DNA from: Heterocephalus glaber
Taxonomy: Eukaryota; Chordata; Mammalia; Rodentia; Bathyergidae
Assembly: GCF_000247695.1 (NCBI RefSeq)
Contig: NW_004624785.1
Coordinates: forward strand, 240,362 to 304,361
Length of the DNA stretch: 64,000 nucleotides
Direction: 5' to 3'
Shown in pieces: positions 24,509-35,385 of the stretch. The notes beneath the pieces are model-generated. The model was not told where the DNA came from, did no database searches, and saw nothing but the letters and a program-made list of their open reading frames with translations. The translations under genes and the position numbers were made by a program. Position 1 is the stretch's first letter. Each line of letters begins with the position of its first letter.

Positions 24509-24660
24509 AAGCCAGCATGGTAGAGCATGCCTGTAATCCCAGAACATGGGAGGCTGAGGCAGGAGGACTGCCATGAGTTTGAGGACTGCTTGGGCTACAC
24601 AGTGAGTTCAAAGCTACCCTGAACTACACAGTGAGACCCTGTCTCAAAAACAACAAAAAT
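24509..24660 (+). repeat. B1-type SINE with internal duplication
   Basis: gcatgcctgtaatcccagaac ... gaggcaggaggactgc, with the phrase ctacacagtgagttcaaagc / ctacacagtgagaccctg repeated, ending in caaaaacaacaaaaat. Confidence 0.85.
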
Positions 24661-25361
24661 AAGAATTGTGAAAATTGAGATTATATCTCTAAAGTCCTTA
24701 CATAGCGCCAATCTCAAGGCTTCTGAAGCCTTCTGAAGCCCATAGGTGACAATACACAGGACTGGCATCTAACACCTAGCATAAAAGTAAAGTCAGCATA
24801 TACTATATTTGTTTACAAGTTCTATATATTGCAGTAAGGTTCTCAACCAAATATTTACACAAGACCGATGTGCCATCAGCGCTTTCCCTAGAGTCTGTGT
24901 CTCGGTGCCTGGGTCCCATCCCCTCGGGGAGCGATGCCAGCCACATAAACCATAGGGCCATCATTGGTCTGTTTCATCAACAGGTGCACCAGGAAGAGAG
25001 GCCAGCACACCACCTGGCTGGTTATGAATCAACCTGGAGTCCACCTCGGTGGTCAGGATATGCAAGGTGCCCTGACCAACCTAAAGGCATGAAAAAGCCA
25101 GCGGGCTCCCCAGGAACAGAACCCGGGGTGGGGGTGCACCGACGGGAGACCCCTGAGCACGACCTCGCCAACCCAGAGGTGTTCTCCGGCGTCCTCTGAA
25201 CCACTTTCTTCAAAAAGTCACGCCCCGGGGCGCAACCTCAGCCCTGCAGTCCCCACGCCCCCGGGACTGCCCGGCCGGGGCTTCCATGGTCTGGGCGAAG
25301 GCAGATGCCCTCCCCTGCGCGTGTCCCTGCCCGCACCGGACGGCGGGGACGCGGCACTCAC

Positions 25362-25488
25362 CCAGCGTGGCCACCGTGCCGGCCTCGAAGAGCAGGCAGT
25401 CGCCGCGGCCGCGCGCCTCCAGCAGCACGCTGCTCTCGCCCGAGGCCTCCAGCCGCGCGAGCAGCCGCAGCCCTTTGCTCAGGGCCAT
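25362..25488 (-). CDS. SYNJ2: SYNJ2 (synaptojanin 2) coding exon 1
   Basis: 127 bp on the minus strand: ATG at 25488, 42 codons and one base of a split codon, then a GTGAGT donor at 25361. The peptide starts [10 protein letters not shown] and contains Val-Leu-Leu-Glu-Ala-Arg-Gly-Arg and [11 protein letters not shown], which I recognise as the synaptojanin-2 N-terminus leading into the SAC1-like phosphatase domain. Synaptojanin 2 hydrolyses phosphoinositides (SAC1 plus 5-phosphatase domains) in clathrin-mediated endocytosis and Rac1 signalling. The start sits in a CpG island and has G at +4 but C at -3, so the Kozak context is moderate. Residues 11-20 differ from the human sequence as I remember it; the rest is close. 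Exon 2 was not found down to position 1, consistent with a long first intron. Confidence 0.93.
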
Positions 25489-25565
25489 GGGCGCCGCTGC
25501 GCGGAGGGGGTCAACCCGAGGGCGCACAGCCGGCCGCGGCTCCGGGAGCTCCCGCAACTGGCGGG

Positions 25566-25577
25566 AGTTTCACTTTG
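25566..25577 (+). promoter_or_regulatory. ISRE/IRF-like element in the SYNJ2 promoter
   Basis: AGTTTCACTTTG matches the ISRE core AGTTTCNNTTTC at every fixed position except the last, and lies 78 nt upstream of the SYNJ2 ATG, next to the GC box. Motif match only; occupancy is unknown. Confidence 0.35.
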
Positions 25578-25587
25578 CGCCGACGCT

Positions 25588-25598
25588 CCCGCCCCGCC
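25588..25598 (-). promoter_or_regulatory. GC box (Sp/KLF site)
   Basis: GGCGGGGCGGG on the minus strand, 100-110 nt upstream of the SYNJ2 start codon. It is a classical Sp1-family motif in a TATA-less CpG promoter. Confidence 0.55.
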
Positions 25599-25865
25599 AG
25601 ACTCCTCCCCGGCCGCCTCCGGGCCGCCTCTCGCCCCGGGGCCCCGTCCTCCCGCCGCGCCGCCCGGGCAGGTGAGGGCGCTCGGCCTGGGCGCCGCGCT
25701 CCCCCCAGCGGCGAGGCAGCTGCGCGCGGGATCCTGCGGGACGCCAGGGGCGGGTCCTCCGCGGTGGGCGTCGGGGAGGGAGATTCCTCACATTCCTCGC
25801 CGCGGAGGAGGCTGCGACCCGCAGGGTGCTTGGATGAGGCTGGAGCCCTGCCTGGACGCCCACGG

Positions 25866-25875
25866 CCTTATATGG
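25866..25875. promoter_or_regulatory. Perfect CArG box (SRF site)
   Basis: CCTTATATGG fits CC(A/T)6GG exactly and lies about 380 nt upstream of the SYNJ2 ATG inside the CpG island, in otherwise GC-rich flanks. SRF/MRTF commonly controls cytoskeletal genes through such sites. Confidence 0.45.
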
Positions 25876-25999
25876 GCAGCGGGGCCTGGATAGCCCAGCT
25901 GGGTTGGAAACCACCGGTGTTGGCCGGCCCTCCCCGCCCCTGCCGGGTGTTGCGCCTCCCTTTTTTGGCTCTCTCTGCCACGCTGGGCGGGTCACTGGG

Positions 26000-27842
26000 A
26001 CTCTGCCTCAGTCTCCCTGCTGCCCTTTGTAGGGTGCGGATGAGGACCGAGTTCGTATGCATAAGCACTGAGAGCCTGCCTCTTAGTAGCGGTCTGGATT
26101 GGAGTCCACCAGGCAGCGGCGTTGGGGGTCAGCAGTGTGTGATCTTAGAACTGGGACCCCTTAGACTAGGAGCCCTACTGATCGCATGACTTCAACGTCT
26201 CTGAGCGCTACCTGCGTCGCACATCAGACAGTGACAGTGCCTTTCCCACTTCAGCCTCCTTCAGGTATCTTGCACGGAGTGTGGGCCACCATCCTCCTCG
26301 CCGCCCTAGGCTCGCTCTGAGATCCAACCCCGAGGGCGATGGTGGCCTGTCTGGACAGGTTTGCAAGGCGGGAGGGGTGGCCAGCTTACTCGAATCTCCC
26401 TTGGGGCGGGTTTGGAGGTTTTGTTTCTTTCTCTAGTAATGGGTTAGTGTGGATGCCCCCCCCCGCCCCGCCCCGTGCTCCACCAGGGTGTTTCCAACAG
26501 GCTTCCCCCAAACCAGGCTTCTGTCTCCCACCCCTTCTGTTGCAGAGAACAAGAACACCAGGCCAAGCCATTTGTCTTTTGGGTTTGCTCCGGAAGAGGC
26601 AGAGGCCCCAGAACATTGTGATATCCTGGCAGACATTCAGCCGTGGCCAGTAGTGAGCAGAGATTCAATCTTCATAGACATGAACAACCCAGGCAGAGCT
26701 TCCCCTCTTCTTGAATCTTTAGCCCCATGTTCAGATTCAACCACGAGATGGTGGAAACCCAGGTAATGCTCATACGCTGTCCCAACAGTGCCTTTCTCTG
26801 GACAGTGGAGACAGTACCACCTCATGAGAACAGTGCTCCCTGTAAATCAAGCAGATTCACCTTTGGCCTACTCTTCCTTTCCTTTTAAACCAAAGTTCAC
26901 TTCTTCCAGGAAGCCATCCTGGAATGCTGTGGTCCCAGATAATAGCGTTTCACGTGCTCATGTGTTGCTTGAGAAATATTTTAAAATTTCTTTTTCTCTT
27001 AGCCCCACTTCAGGACTTAGGAAGTAATTAAGGAGAGGATCTTTTAGGGAGGGGACCAAGTCATCTATTAATTTTTTCTCTCCTCTTTCCTGCCTAGACT
27101 CACATAAAGTGCTGCATTGGGGAACACTGTACATATATTAGAAATTTTCCTACATTCAAGACCAGCACTTGAGTTTTACAGTTTGTAGAATCTAGGACTT
27201 ATCAACAGTAAGATGAGTCACTATTTTATGTCCCACTAAGAAAAAGAAAACACTCCCAGTAAAGCTGTAGCATGCCAGTGATGGTAGGTCTGCCCAGATT
27301 TTGGCAGTGTTAATGCCCATCTTCGGCGCCAGCAACTCTGGTCACTGTCCCTTTGGTTCTGGGAATGCACGTGGCTCAAATGAGCCAAGAGCCTGCTGGG
27401 TTCCTGGTCTCTGCCCTCTGGTCTTGGAGAGGACAGTGAAGGTAGGCAGCAGCAGAAGCATTGCTTTACCTGCACAGTGCTTTGTAGACCACAGGTCACC
27501 TGGGCACTGGCACCCCCAGCAGATAGAGAAAGTAACCAAGTGGAGACAATCAGGAAAAGGCCAGCTCACTGCCTAGAGCACCCGTACAACCTGGGGGAAC
27601 AAGTGACGCTTACACATCATGAAAGTTGGGCACACCCCACTTGTGTGGCATAGAGCCTAGAGGGCAGAGTTGGGGAAGGGAGGAGCTGGGCAAGGAAAGA
27701 AAAGCTAACCACACCAGTCAGTAAGTAAGTAACTTGTGAGTTACTTGTGAGTAAGCCACAGCAGGAAGTTAAGGTCCAGCGTGGCATGGGCTGGGGAGCC
27801 AGGGAGCCCAACAAGCTATCAAAGCAAACAAAAAAAGCAGGG
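26000..27842. other. Intergenic DNA upstream of SYNJ2; no gene recognised
   Basis: GC-rich shoulder of the CpG island with a second GC-box cluster near 26458-26475. No repeats are recognised up to 27842. Overlapping ORFs on both strands are short and unsupported. Confidence 0.4.
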
Positions 27843-28180
27843 GCTTGTTAGGGACTGAACATTGGTGTCTCCCCATCTGTACACTGAAGTCCTAATCTCC
27901 AACAGGATACTATTTGGAGGTGGATCTCTGGGAGGTAATTAAGGTTAGGTGAGGTCATGAGAGCAGGAAGCCATGATAGGATTAGTGTCCTTATAAGAAG
28001 AAACCCCAGAGAGCTCGACACCCCCACCACCCTGCCCACACCTGGGCAAGGAAAGGCCCAGACCAGGAAGAGGGCCTCAGAAAAGGCAAGTTACCAGCCT
28101 CCAGAACCGTGAGAAATAAACGTGTACTGCTTTAAGCACTGCATCTGTGGTACTTTGTGATGGAAGCCTGTGCTACCTAA
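27843..28180 (+). mobile_element. MLT1-type LTR
   Basis: ggactgaacattggtgtctcccc ... gtccttataagaagaaacccca ... agcctccagaaccgtgagaaataaa, ending with gtggtactttgtgatgg-type sequence. Confidence 0.75.
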
Positions 28181-30206
28181 GGCAGGAGAGCTTCTAAAGA
28201 AATCAAAAGGCTTCTTGGTGCCTGACTGCACCAGAAGCAAAAAGAACAGCAAAGAAAGAATAAGGCCCCAGGGTTTTGAGAAACGGACACAGCCTGGCAG
28301 AATCAGAAAAGAGGCTGGTTTGACTCCAGATGGAGGTGAGGTCGGGCTGGACTCCTGAGTCTGGTTAGGGTTGTGCTGGTTTAGGGCAGTCAGCCTTGGG
28401 AAATGGCCAGAAACGCACACAGCAGCTCTCTGGAAGGCAGAAGAGATATGCATAGGAGGTAGGTGTTTGCACCTCAAGGGAGAGAAGGAGGGAAAGGGTA
28501 GCAAGAAGCAGCTCCACGGAGGGCTCTGGAAGCTGTTGAGTGGTAAATGAGAATGAGGACTCAAGAGAGAACCTTGGTTTGGTGAGAAGGTACTGGCAAC
28601 CTTTGAGTCACCTGCAGTTTCATTAGAGGGTTGGAGGAAAAGAGCCAGCTAGCAAAAAGTTAAGGATGAAATGCAGTGAAATGCAGGCAGTACCGTTTAG
28701 TGTGCTAGCTCCAGAGGCCTGGCTGGGGGAAACTAAATAAACAAGAGGGAACAGCAGGGACCATGTATGACAGGCTAGGCCTGCAGGTGCTGGACGACAA
28801 GCAGGGGAAGTGCAGAGGAGGAGAGGTAAGATGCTAGCGTGGAAGGGGGGTGCCCACCTGTAGTGGAAGAGAGAGGGAGGGACGATGGGAGGGCCATCCG
28901 GAGACGGAAATGGAGAGATAACAGGACAGGGAGAGCTCAGGGGGAAGGTAGAGGAAGAGAGCCACTGTGCCTGAGACCCGGCTCTGATGAGCTACCAGTG
29001 AGCACAAGGCTTGGTGTGAAGTAAAGGAGAACAGAGAAGGCTGGAATATCTACAGTGGCTACAGAATCCAGAAGTCATGTGCTCAGGGTCTCTTGGGCCT
29101 GTGCAGATGATGGAGCACTGAGCTGGAGGCAGCCTCAGCTGACCTTCACTCTGGCTGCTCTACAGAAAGAGGACCATGTCTCAGTCTGTCCCGGAACTTC
29201 CTGAAAGGTATGAGTTCTGATGTCCTCTTGTGACTTTATGAGGTGTGATAAAACAAAACAAACCCAGCAACAAACAGAAAATACTGCTGCCCAGTGCCAT
29301 TCAACAAAAAGACAGACTTGTAAAAACATTACAGTGTGTCTTATTCACTACTCCACCTTATGCACTGGTTCTGGCACTGTGCAGCTTCTGGCCCATCCCC
29401 AAAGACAAAATGACCATGAAAGGTAAATGTTTTGAATCGATTCCAGGACATCAAGGCAGCCATGACAGTGCAACTAAAGACACTCATGAAAGAAGACTCC
29501 AGAACTGCTTGGAAAGTGGCAAGAACAATGGGATGAGCATGTTCAAAGCAAGGGGGAATATTTCGAAGAGTACAAACAGCAATGTGTCTTTTACTCTAAT
29601 AAACTTACCCCCAAATTTAATTATTCACCCTGGTTTTTTATCACATCTGGAACACCCCAGGTCTGACCCCTGATGTTGGTCTGCTGCTTTAGGTCTGGTT
29701 CCCTGTGACATCAAAGACTCCAAGCCAGGGGTTCCTCTGCAGAGGTGGAGGGGAGAGGGTGAAGTTGAACTGCAGGCCCTGGCTGCTCCCTAGCTCTTCC
29801 CAGGGGCAGCTCTCATCAGATCCTGAGTGCATCCACCAGCCTCTGCCTGTGAGGGGTGTAACCAAGGCTCCCTTCAGCCAGGAGCAAATACTGCTAGCAC
29901 AGTGGGCACCCAACACCCCCCACCCACTGGCACCACCTGGTCTGTCATCCCTCTTTCTTACCCCTCACTCTGGTAGCAGCCAGAGTGGCCCTGTTGACCC
30001 ATCAGTCTGCTCAGCTTGCTCAGTCTTGGCCTCCGTGACCTGGTGCACCACATCTCTGACACCAGTGGCGGCTTCTCTCCTTCTCCTTCCTCATTTGTTC
30101 CAGGAGCCATGCTGCTCAGGGGTTTGGCACCTGGAAGCTGGTCCCCTAGGTACCCTTGTGGCTGCTTTTTTCAATTCTACAGGTTCATTCAGAAACTAGC
30201 TTCTTA
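28181..30206. other. Intergenic; no gene or clear repeat recognised
   Basis: Purine-rich plus strand with scattered ORFs (longest 164 codons at 29705-30199), none with recognisable domains or an initiation context worth calling. Confidence 0.35.
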
Positions 30207-30305
30207 GGGCTGGGAGTGTAGTTCTGTGGTAGTGTTTGCATAGCATGCTTAAGGGCCTGGGTTCCACCCCCAGCACCGCAAAACAAACAAACAAACAAAC
30301 AAACA
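30207..30305 (+). repeat. ID-type SINE, older subtype
   Basis: gggctgggagtgtagttctgtgg, ggttccacccccagcacc and an (aaac)n tail. It has the 'agcaccgc' end typical of older ID copies rather than the local 'ggtacc' form. Confidence 0.8.
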
Positions 30306-30365
30306 CCAAAAATCCCTGGCTTCTTTGTGAGGACTTCCTACTAAAATTCTTCCACCTACTTACCC

Positions 30366-30757
30366 TTTAGGGACTGAATTGTATCCCCCCAAAATTCATG
30401 TGTCAGTGTCCTAAGCCCCAGTCCCTCATGATGTGATTATATTTAGAGATGGGGAAGGAGTCTCTAAGGAGATGACTTAAGTCAAAGTGAAGTCATTAGG
30501 GGGCCCTTGATCCAGCTCAACTGGAGTCTGCGTAAGAAGAGATTAGGAGATGCATGTGAGCACAGATGATAATGTGAAGACATGGGGAGAAGGCGGCCAT
30601 TAGAAAGCCAAGGAGAGGCCTCAGGAGAAGCCACCCTGCCAACACCTTGGTCTTGGACTTCCAGCCTCCACACTTGAGAGGAACAAAGTAATTTCTATTG
30701 TTTCTGCTACCACTCTGTGGGATTTCATTATGAAAGCCAGAGTACACTAATATATTC
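30366..30757 (+). mobile_element. MLT1-type LTR
   Basis: ggactgaattgtatcccccc, ctcatgatgtgattatatttag, gaagacatggggagaaggcgg, cttggacttccagcctcca, ending in tatgaaagccagagtacactaa. Confidence 0.8.
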
Positions 30758-31098
30758 CCCACATTTTATATCTTACCTTGTTTTTTTTTCTCTCAGCAAT
30801 TACTACTCTCTACCATCATATATAGTTGACTTCTATTTATAATTCATCTCTCCCACTGTAAAAGAAGCTACTGTACAGAGCTTCTTTGGTTTGGTTTGGT
30901 GTAGTCTTATTTGTTCCCAGGACATCCCTGGTGCCAATGTTATTGGGTAGTTCTTTTAGGGATGGCTCACCAATTAAGCGTATTCTAGGTCCTTCTCACC
31001 TGGAACAAAGAATTGTTCTTTGACAATGAGATGACAATGAGGTGTTTGATGAGACAAGCCAAAAACAGTGCCAAAAGTTTATTTGAAAAATTCAAGGT

Positions 31099-31185
31099 GG
31101 GCTGGGGATTTAGCTCAGTGGTGCTGCCACCTGCCTTGCAAGTGCAAGGTCCCAAGTTTGATCCTGGTATCAAAAAAAAAAAAGA
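31099..31185 (+). repeat. ID-type SINE
   Basis: gggctggggatttagctcagtgg ... aagtttgatcctggtatc and poly-A. Confidence 0.88.
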
Positions 31186-32399
31186 AAGAAAAATGTGAGG
31201 TGAAGGGGTAAGAGAGACATTTACTCCAGAGAGCAAGCTTAGGCTGAAGAAAAGAAAGAATAAAAGCAAAACTAAAACTATACCCTGGTCTAGAAGACAC
31301 AGAGTGGGCTATTGTGAAGAGTCACAAAAGCAGTCTCCTCATGGCATCTGTATCCCTTATATGTCAGCTACATCTTGCAGGGGCCTGTGAGAAGTCCTAC
31401 ATACGGGGTCTGGGGAATTATTTAGCACTGTCCTCAGATCTTTTAATTGACAGGTCCCACTTATTTGTTCAGCCAGTTTTGCCACGCTCTACCTTCTATA
31501 TCACCAAGACAGTTTCTGGTACCTAGTTGGCACCCTGAGGTCCTTGTGTAGGAATAAGTGAACCTTTTCAGTACCAGCTAGTCTGTGGAGCATGGGACTC
31601 AAGTTCTTTGGTTGTCTCTTGCAGTGATTCTTACTGTGCTTGATTGATAAACTTTAAACAGGGCCTAAGAAGGCCTCATAAAGAAGTGATGTTCGAGTTA
31701 GAGCTGCAATGAGGGGATGAGCCACATGGCATTTGAGGGAAGGGTTTTCACCACACAGGGAACTACCAGGGCAAAATCCTGAGGAGAGAGCAGTCTGGTC
31801 CACTCAAGGAACCATAGAAAGCAAGGGCTGGTGCTGGAGAGGAGGCCAGAGGACAAAGGGGCCATGCAGTAGGCCATGTGATGACCTTGGCTTTTGGGGC
31901 ACAGGAGCGACTGCTCAGATTTATGTCCTAGCTGCGGAGTTGAAACCTGAGCACAAGGGCAGAGGGAGGCAGACCAGGTGAGACTAGGTAGAAAGTTACT
32001 GTGACCCAGGAGGTTGCTGTTGATGCTGGAACCAAGGTGATTTTCTTGCTGTGGTGAGAAATGTTGAACTCTGAAGGGCAAGTCCTCAGGCCGGAGGCTT
32101 TGGAGGGCAGTACTGCCATCAGGTGAGACGAGAGGATTGCAGAGGGCTGAGAGAACGGGATATGTTACAATCCAGGGGTAGAGGTGCTGGGAGGTAATGA
32201 GTGATGTAAATATAGAGGTCATCAGTGTCCAAAATGCAATCAGATTTAACTACATAACAAGTTTATTGTGATACACAAGAACAATTTGCAAACAAGGAGA
32301 CCACCAGCGGAAAGTAGCAAAGCCCTTGAGGATAGTTACAGCATAGAGTATGATGTTTAAGGGAGGAAGGGCTTGACATTTTGGGTGGTTGGCTGTTAT
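31186..32399. other. Intergenic; no gene recognised
   Basis: No confident repeat or exon. The 174-codon minus-strand ORF (32222-31698) is Ser/Leu/Pro-rich without a recognisable domain. Confidence 0.35.
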
Positions 32400-32416
32400 A
32401 TGTTAGCATTCTTTTT

Positions 32417-32506
32417 CGTTTGTTTTTGTTTTTGGTACCAGGGATCAAACTCTGGACCTTGCGCTTGCCAGGCAGGTGTGGCACCATTGACCTATATCCC
32501 TGGCCC
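32417..32506 (-). repeat. ID-type SINE with 17-nt target-site duplication
   Basis: ggtaccagggatcaaactc ... tatatccctggccc between identical atgttagcattcttttt copies at 32400 and 32507. Confidence 0.92.
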
Positions 32507-32523
32507 ATGTTAGCATTCTTTTT

Positions 32524-33374
32524 TGAGAAAACAGAACTCCTTAAGCTGATTTGTCTGTATTTGATGTAACTACATTGAATCATGCTAACAAAGATGTGAT
32601 GCTTACATTTTGTTTCATTTACAATTGGGACTAGCACACAGGGAATTGGGATGACTTAGGTTTTGGTTACATTGTTATGGGTTGGCCTTAGGGTAGAGCT
32701 GGACTATAGCCTCCATCTTTGTTTTTTCTTTGAAATCAGCATGTAGATGAAATTCAAGGACTTGAGCCTGAGTGGGTTAACCAGGGCTGAGTGCTGATTA
32801 GAAAGAAGAGAGGCTGGTCTGAGCATGGGCACCTCTTACTCTTTGATCTGGAAGCCAGAGGAGAAACACTAGTGTCCTAAATCCAAGGGAAACAAGTATT
32901 TCAAGGCAGAGGTCAATGATGGCCAGAGGTGTGATGGATCAAGGAGGACGAGGACTGGGAATTGTCCTTTGGATTTCATCATATGGCGGTCATGGCTGAC
33001 TGCCCTTTACTGGAGCACTTTCCAAGGATGGGTGGAGGTATAAGTTCATTTTTTCCCAGCCTGTTTCTTCTTGTTTGGCCCTCTGCACACATGAGAATCT
33101 AGTTATCAACTTCCGATTATTAAAAACCTGTCCCCAATTTGGATAAATGATTCTGAGCTCCTCCTTTTCCACGTCTCCCAGGGAAACACTCCTGGATTCC
33201 TATAGACACTCCTCATGCCCTCCCTTTTCCATTGTTATCATTACCTTTATTTTCCTTGGACTGTTTTCCAGTTTCCCCACTTCAGAAATGTGGTGACATG
33301 CTGAAGATAATCTCTCAGGAGGGCCTTAACTTGTGTTGCAACAGAATGAGGATGATGTGACACAGGGTGTTCTG
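32524..33374. other. Intergenic; nothing recognised
   Basis: No repeat family or exon could be assigned. Confidence 0.4.
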
Positions 33375-33467
33375 GGTTGGGTTTTTTATTTTTGGTACCG
33401 GGGATGGAACTTGGGTCCTTGCTCTTGCGCAGCAGGCGGCAAAACCACTGAGCTAAATCCCCGGCCC
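33375..33467 (-). repeat. ID-type SINE
   Basis: ggtaccggggatggaac ... ctgagctaaatccccggccc; flanks ggttgggttttt / ggttggttttga look like the target duplication. Confidence 0.88.
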
Positions 33468-33596
33468 TCGGTTGGTTTTGATTTCATACAAATTTGTATA
33501 TTCCTTAAAAGGGATTCATTAAATGTACAACTGTTATGATTTTATACCTGAATAAGAATTTTTATCCAAATTATTTTAGAAATAGCAAAATATCAT

Positions 33597-33676
33597 TTTT
33601 TTCTTTATGTGTGGAGCTGGGGATCAAACACAGGTCCTCACACATGCTAAGCAGGTGCTCTACACTTCCAGCCCAG
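33597..33676 (-). repeat. Old ID-type SINE
   Basis: gagctggggatcaaacacagg ... catgctaagcaggtgctctac ... ccagccc, a diverged antisense ID. Confidence 0.65.
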
Positions 33677-33799
33677 GAAATATCCTTTTATCAGGTCATG
33701 TGTCCATCTCTGAGGTTCAGAAAGATACGACCCCCAAGAGTATACTGGCAAAGTAAATCCGCCCATCAGCAAGTGATCTACTCACTGAGACTCCATTTG

Positions 33800-33950
33800 T
33801 AATGGCCGTCAGATATGAGCAGCCTTTCCTCCACCATACCCTTCCACCCTGCCTTCCTGCCTCGGAGCTGCCCGGGATGGACTTAAACTGTGAGCCAAAA
33901 CAGACATTTTCTCCTTTCAGCTGTGGGTGTTGGGTATTTTGTCCCAGTCA
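33800..33950 (+). mobile_element. MaLR-type LTR 3' fragment
   Basis: Shares gatggacttaaactgtgagccaaaa, agacattttctcctttcagc and tattttgtcccag with the larger LTR at 37135-37520. Interrupted at its right end by an ID SINE. Confidence 0.65.
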
Positions 33951-34033
33951 TTTTTTTTTGGTACTGGGGATCCAACTCAGGTCCTTGTGCTTGCAAGGCA
34001 GGCAAGATGCCATTGAGCTAAATCCCCGGCCTT
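33951..34033 (-). repeat. ID-type SINE
   Basis: T tract, ggtactggggatccaactc, ctaaatccccggcc. Inserted at the 3' end of the MaLR LTR. Confidence 0.88.
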
Positions 34034-35229
34034 CAGCTCTTTGTCTTCTGGTAGATATATCAGTCATGGCCTCATCTTGCCCATTTTCTTCTCTTGTCTG
34101 GAATTGACCATTTCTCCAAGTAGCCTTGCTTTTTGGTAGAAGACGAATTTTGAGACTACAGTCAGGCATTATGACATTTGCTAATTTTAACCCCATGATT
34201 TCAAAATGGGACTGTTAATCCCAGGATAATTTTACAGCTGAGCTCATTTTCTCTAAGACTAGGACTTCAGCTTTCTCCTCTCTCCTCACATAATCTGCCC
34301 CTTTAACCCTCTTCATCTCAGCAGTTTTCCTGACTCACTTCCCTGAGAAATTGAGGCCAGTGAAAAGAACCTCTCAGCTCAGCCTGTCATATCACCCCAC
34401 CGTCTTCTTCCAAGTCCCTGCTTCCTGCTCCCTGTCCATCTGTTCATTTGTTTCTCCCAAGGACTGTGCTTTCCTCTGTCCCTGCTGCTTACAGCCCCCA
34501 TCTCTCCCTCTGCCCTGGCTTGCTCCCAGCATGGTACAAATGTGCTCCAGTGGCTCCCACCAGAAAAGGTAGCCCTCCCTCGACCCTGCACCACCTTCTC
34601 ACTGTGCCCCCTTTTAGAGCTTCTAAACATCATATGAAGCTGTCTGCAGGCTCACGGGATTTTCCCCAGCACTGGTTAGGGTTGTCATAAGCAGGGCTGG
34701 ATCTGTCCCCTGGGCACTGGCTGTCAATTTTAAATCCTAAGTCAGCCTCAACTGTGGCAGTTTCTCCTCTTGACCACTGGGACCATTGTCCCCTGGACTC
34801 TGACAGTAAATGGCCTCTTGCTTCCAACTCTCTCCCTGCACAGCACACAGTTGATTCACTTACACTCTTGGCATCAGATGGCACTTTGGGTAGGGTCCTC
34901 TCTCTTCTCAAGGCTCCCGTGGCTGCTGTGTTCCAGGCACACTGCCCTTGCTTAGTCCCAAAACTATGCCAAGCTCCAACTCAGGGAGCCCATGTCCTAT
35001 GTCCCTGAGTCATCCTCCATTGGTGAGCCCTTTCACTTTATTTCTTTATTCCCCTCTGAGGGACCTGACCACATTGTACCCCACCACATTATCCCATTCT
35101 CTTCCCCACTGCAGTGTTACCTCTTCTAACCACCCATGGCCTGGACTTTCCTTGGTTGCCTTTGCACAGACAGACCCTGTCAGAGTTCGGCACAAAGATC
35201 CACAGCTAGGTAGCCTGGCTGGGACCCCA
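34034..35229. other. Intergenic; nothing recognised
   Basis: Pyrimidine-rich plus strand. ORFs are short and mutually overlapping. Confidence 0.35.
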
Positions 35230-35385
35230 GATCTATCCTTTCCATGCTGGGCAACCTTGAACAATTTACTTAGCTTCTTGATACCTCTGATCCCTCATCT
35301 TTTATGTGAGAATGAGATATAGTGATACTTGTTAAAGGCTTTGGACAGAGCTAGTGAGTAGAAGGCACTAGGTAAATGCAAGATA
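35230..35385 (+). repeat. MIR SINE
   Basis: tgctgggcaaccttgaacaatttacttagcttcttgatacctctgatccctcatc follows the MIR core; the tail near 35350 shows ggcactaggtaaatg. Confidence 0.7.

Larger units (their letters stand above)
25120..25960. promoter_or_regulatory. SYNJ2: CpG-island promoter of SYNJ2
   Basis: About 840 bp of strongly GC-rich, CpG-dense sequence centred on SYNJ2 exon 1, against an AT-richer, CpG-poor background. No TATA box lies at a suitable distance. A GC box (CCCGCCCCGCC on the plus strand) is at 25588-25598, about 100 nt upstream of the ATG. Long ORFs in several plus-strand frames here are a by-product of base composition. Transcription probably starts between about 25500 and 25700. 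Confidence 0.85.

Noticed and set aside
25305..26189. 294-codon plus-strand ORF across the CpG island
   Set aside because: Very Arg/Pro/Ala-rich in several frames at once, antisense to SYNJ2 exon 1, with no recognisable domain. GC-rich sequence lacks stop codons by composition.
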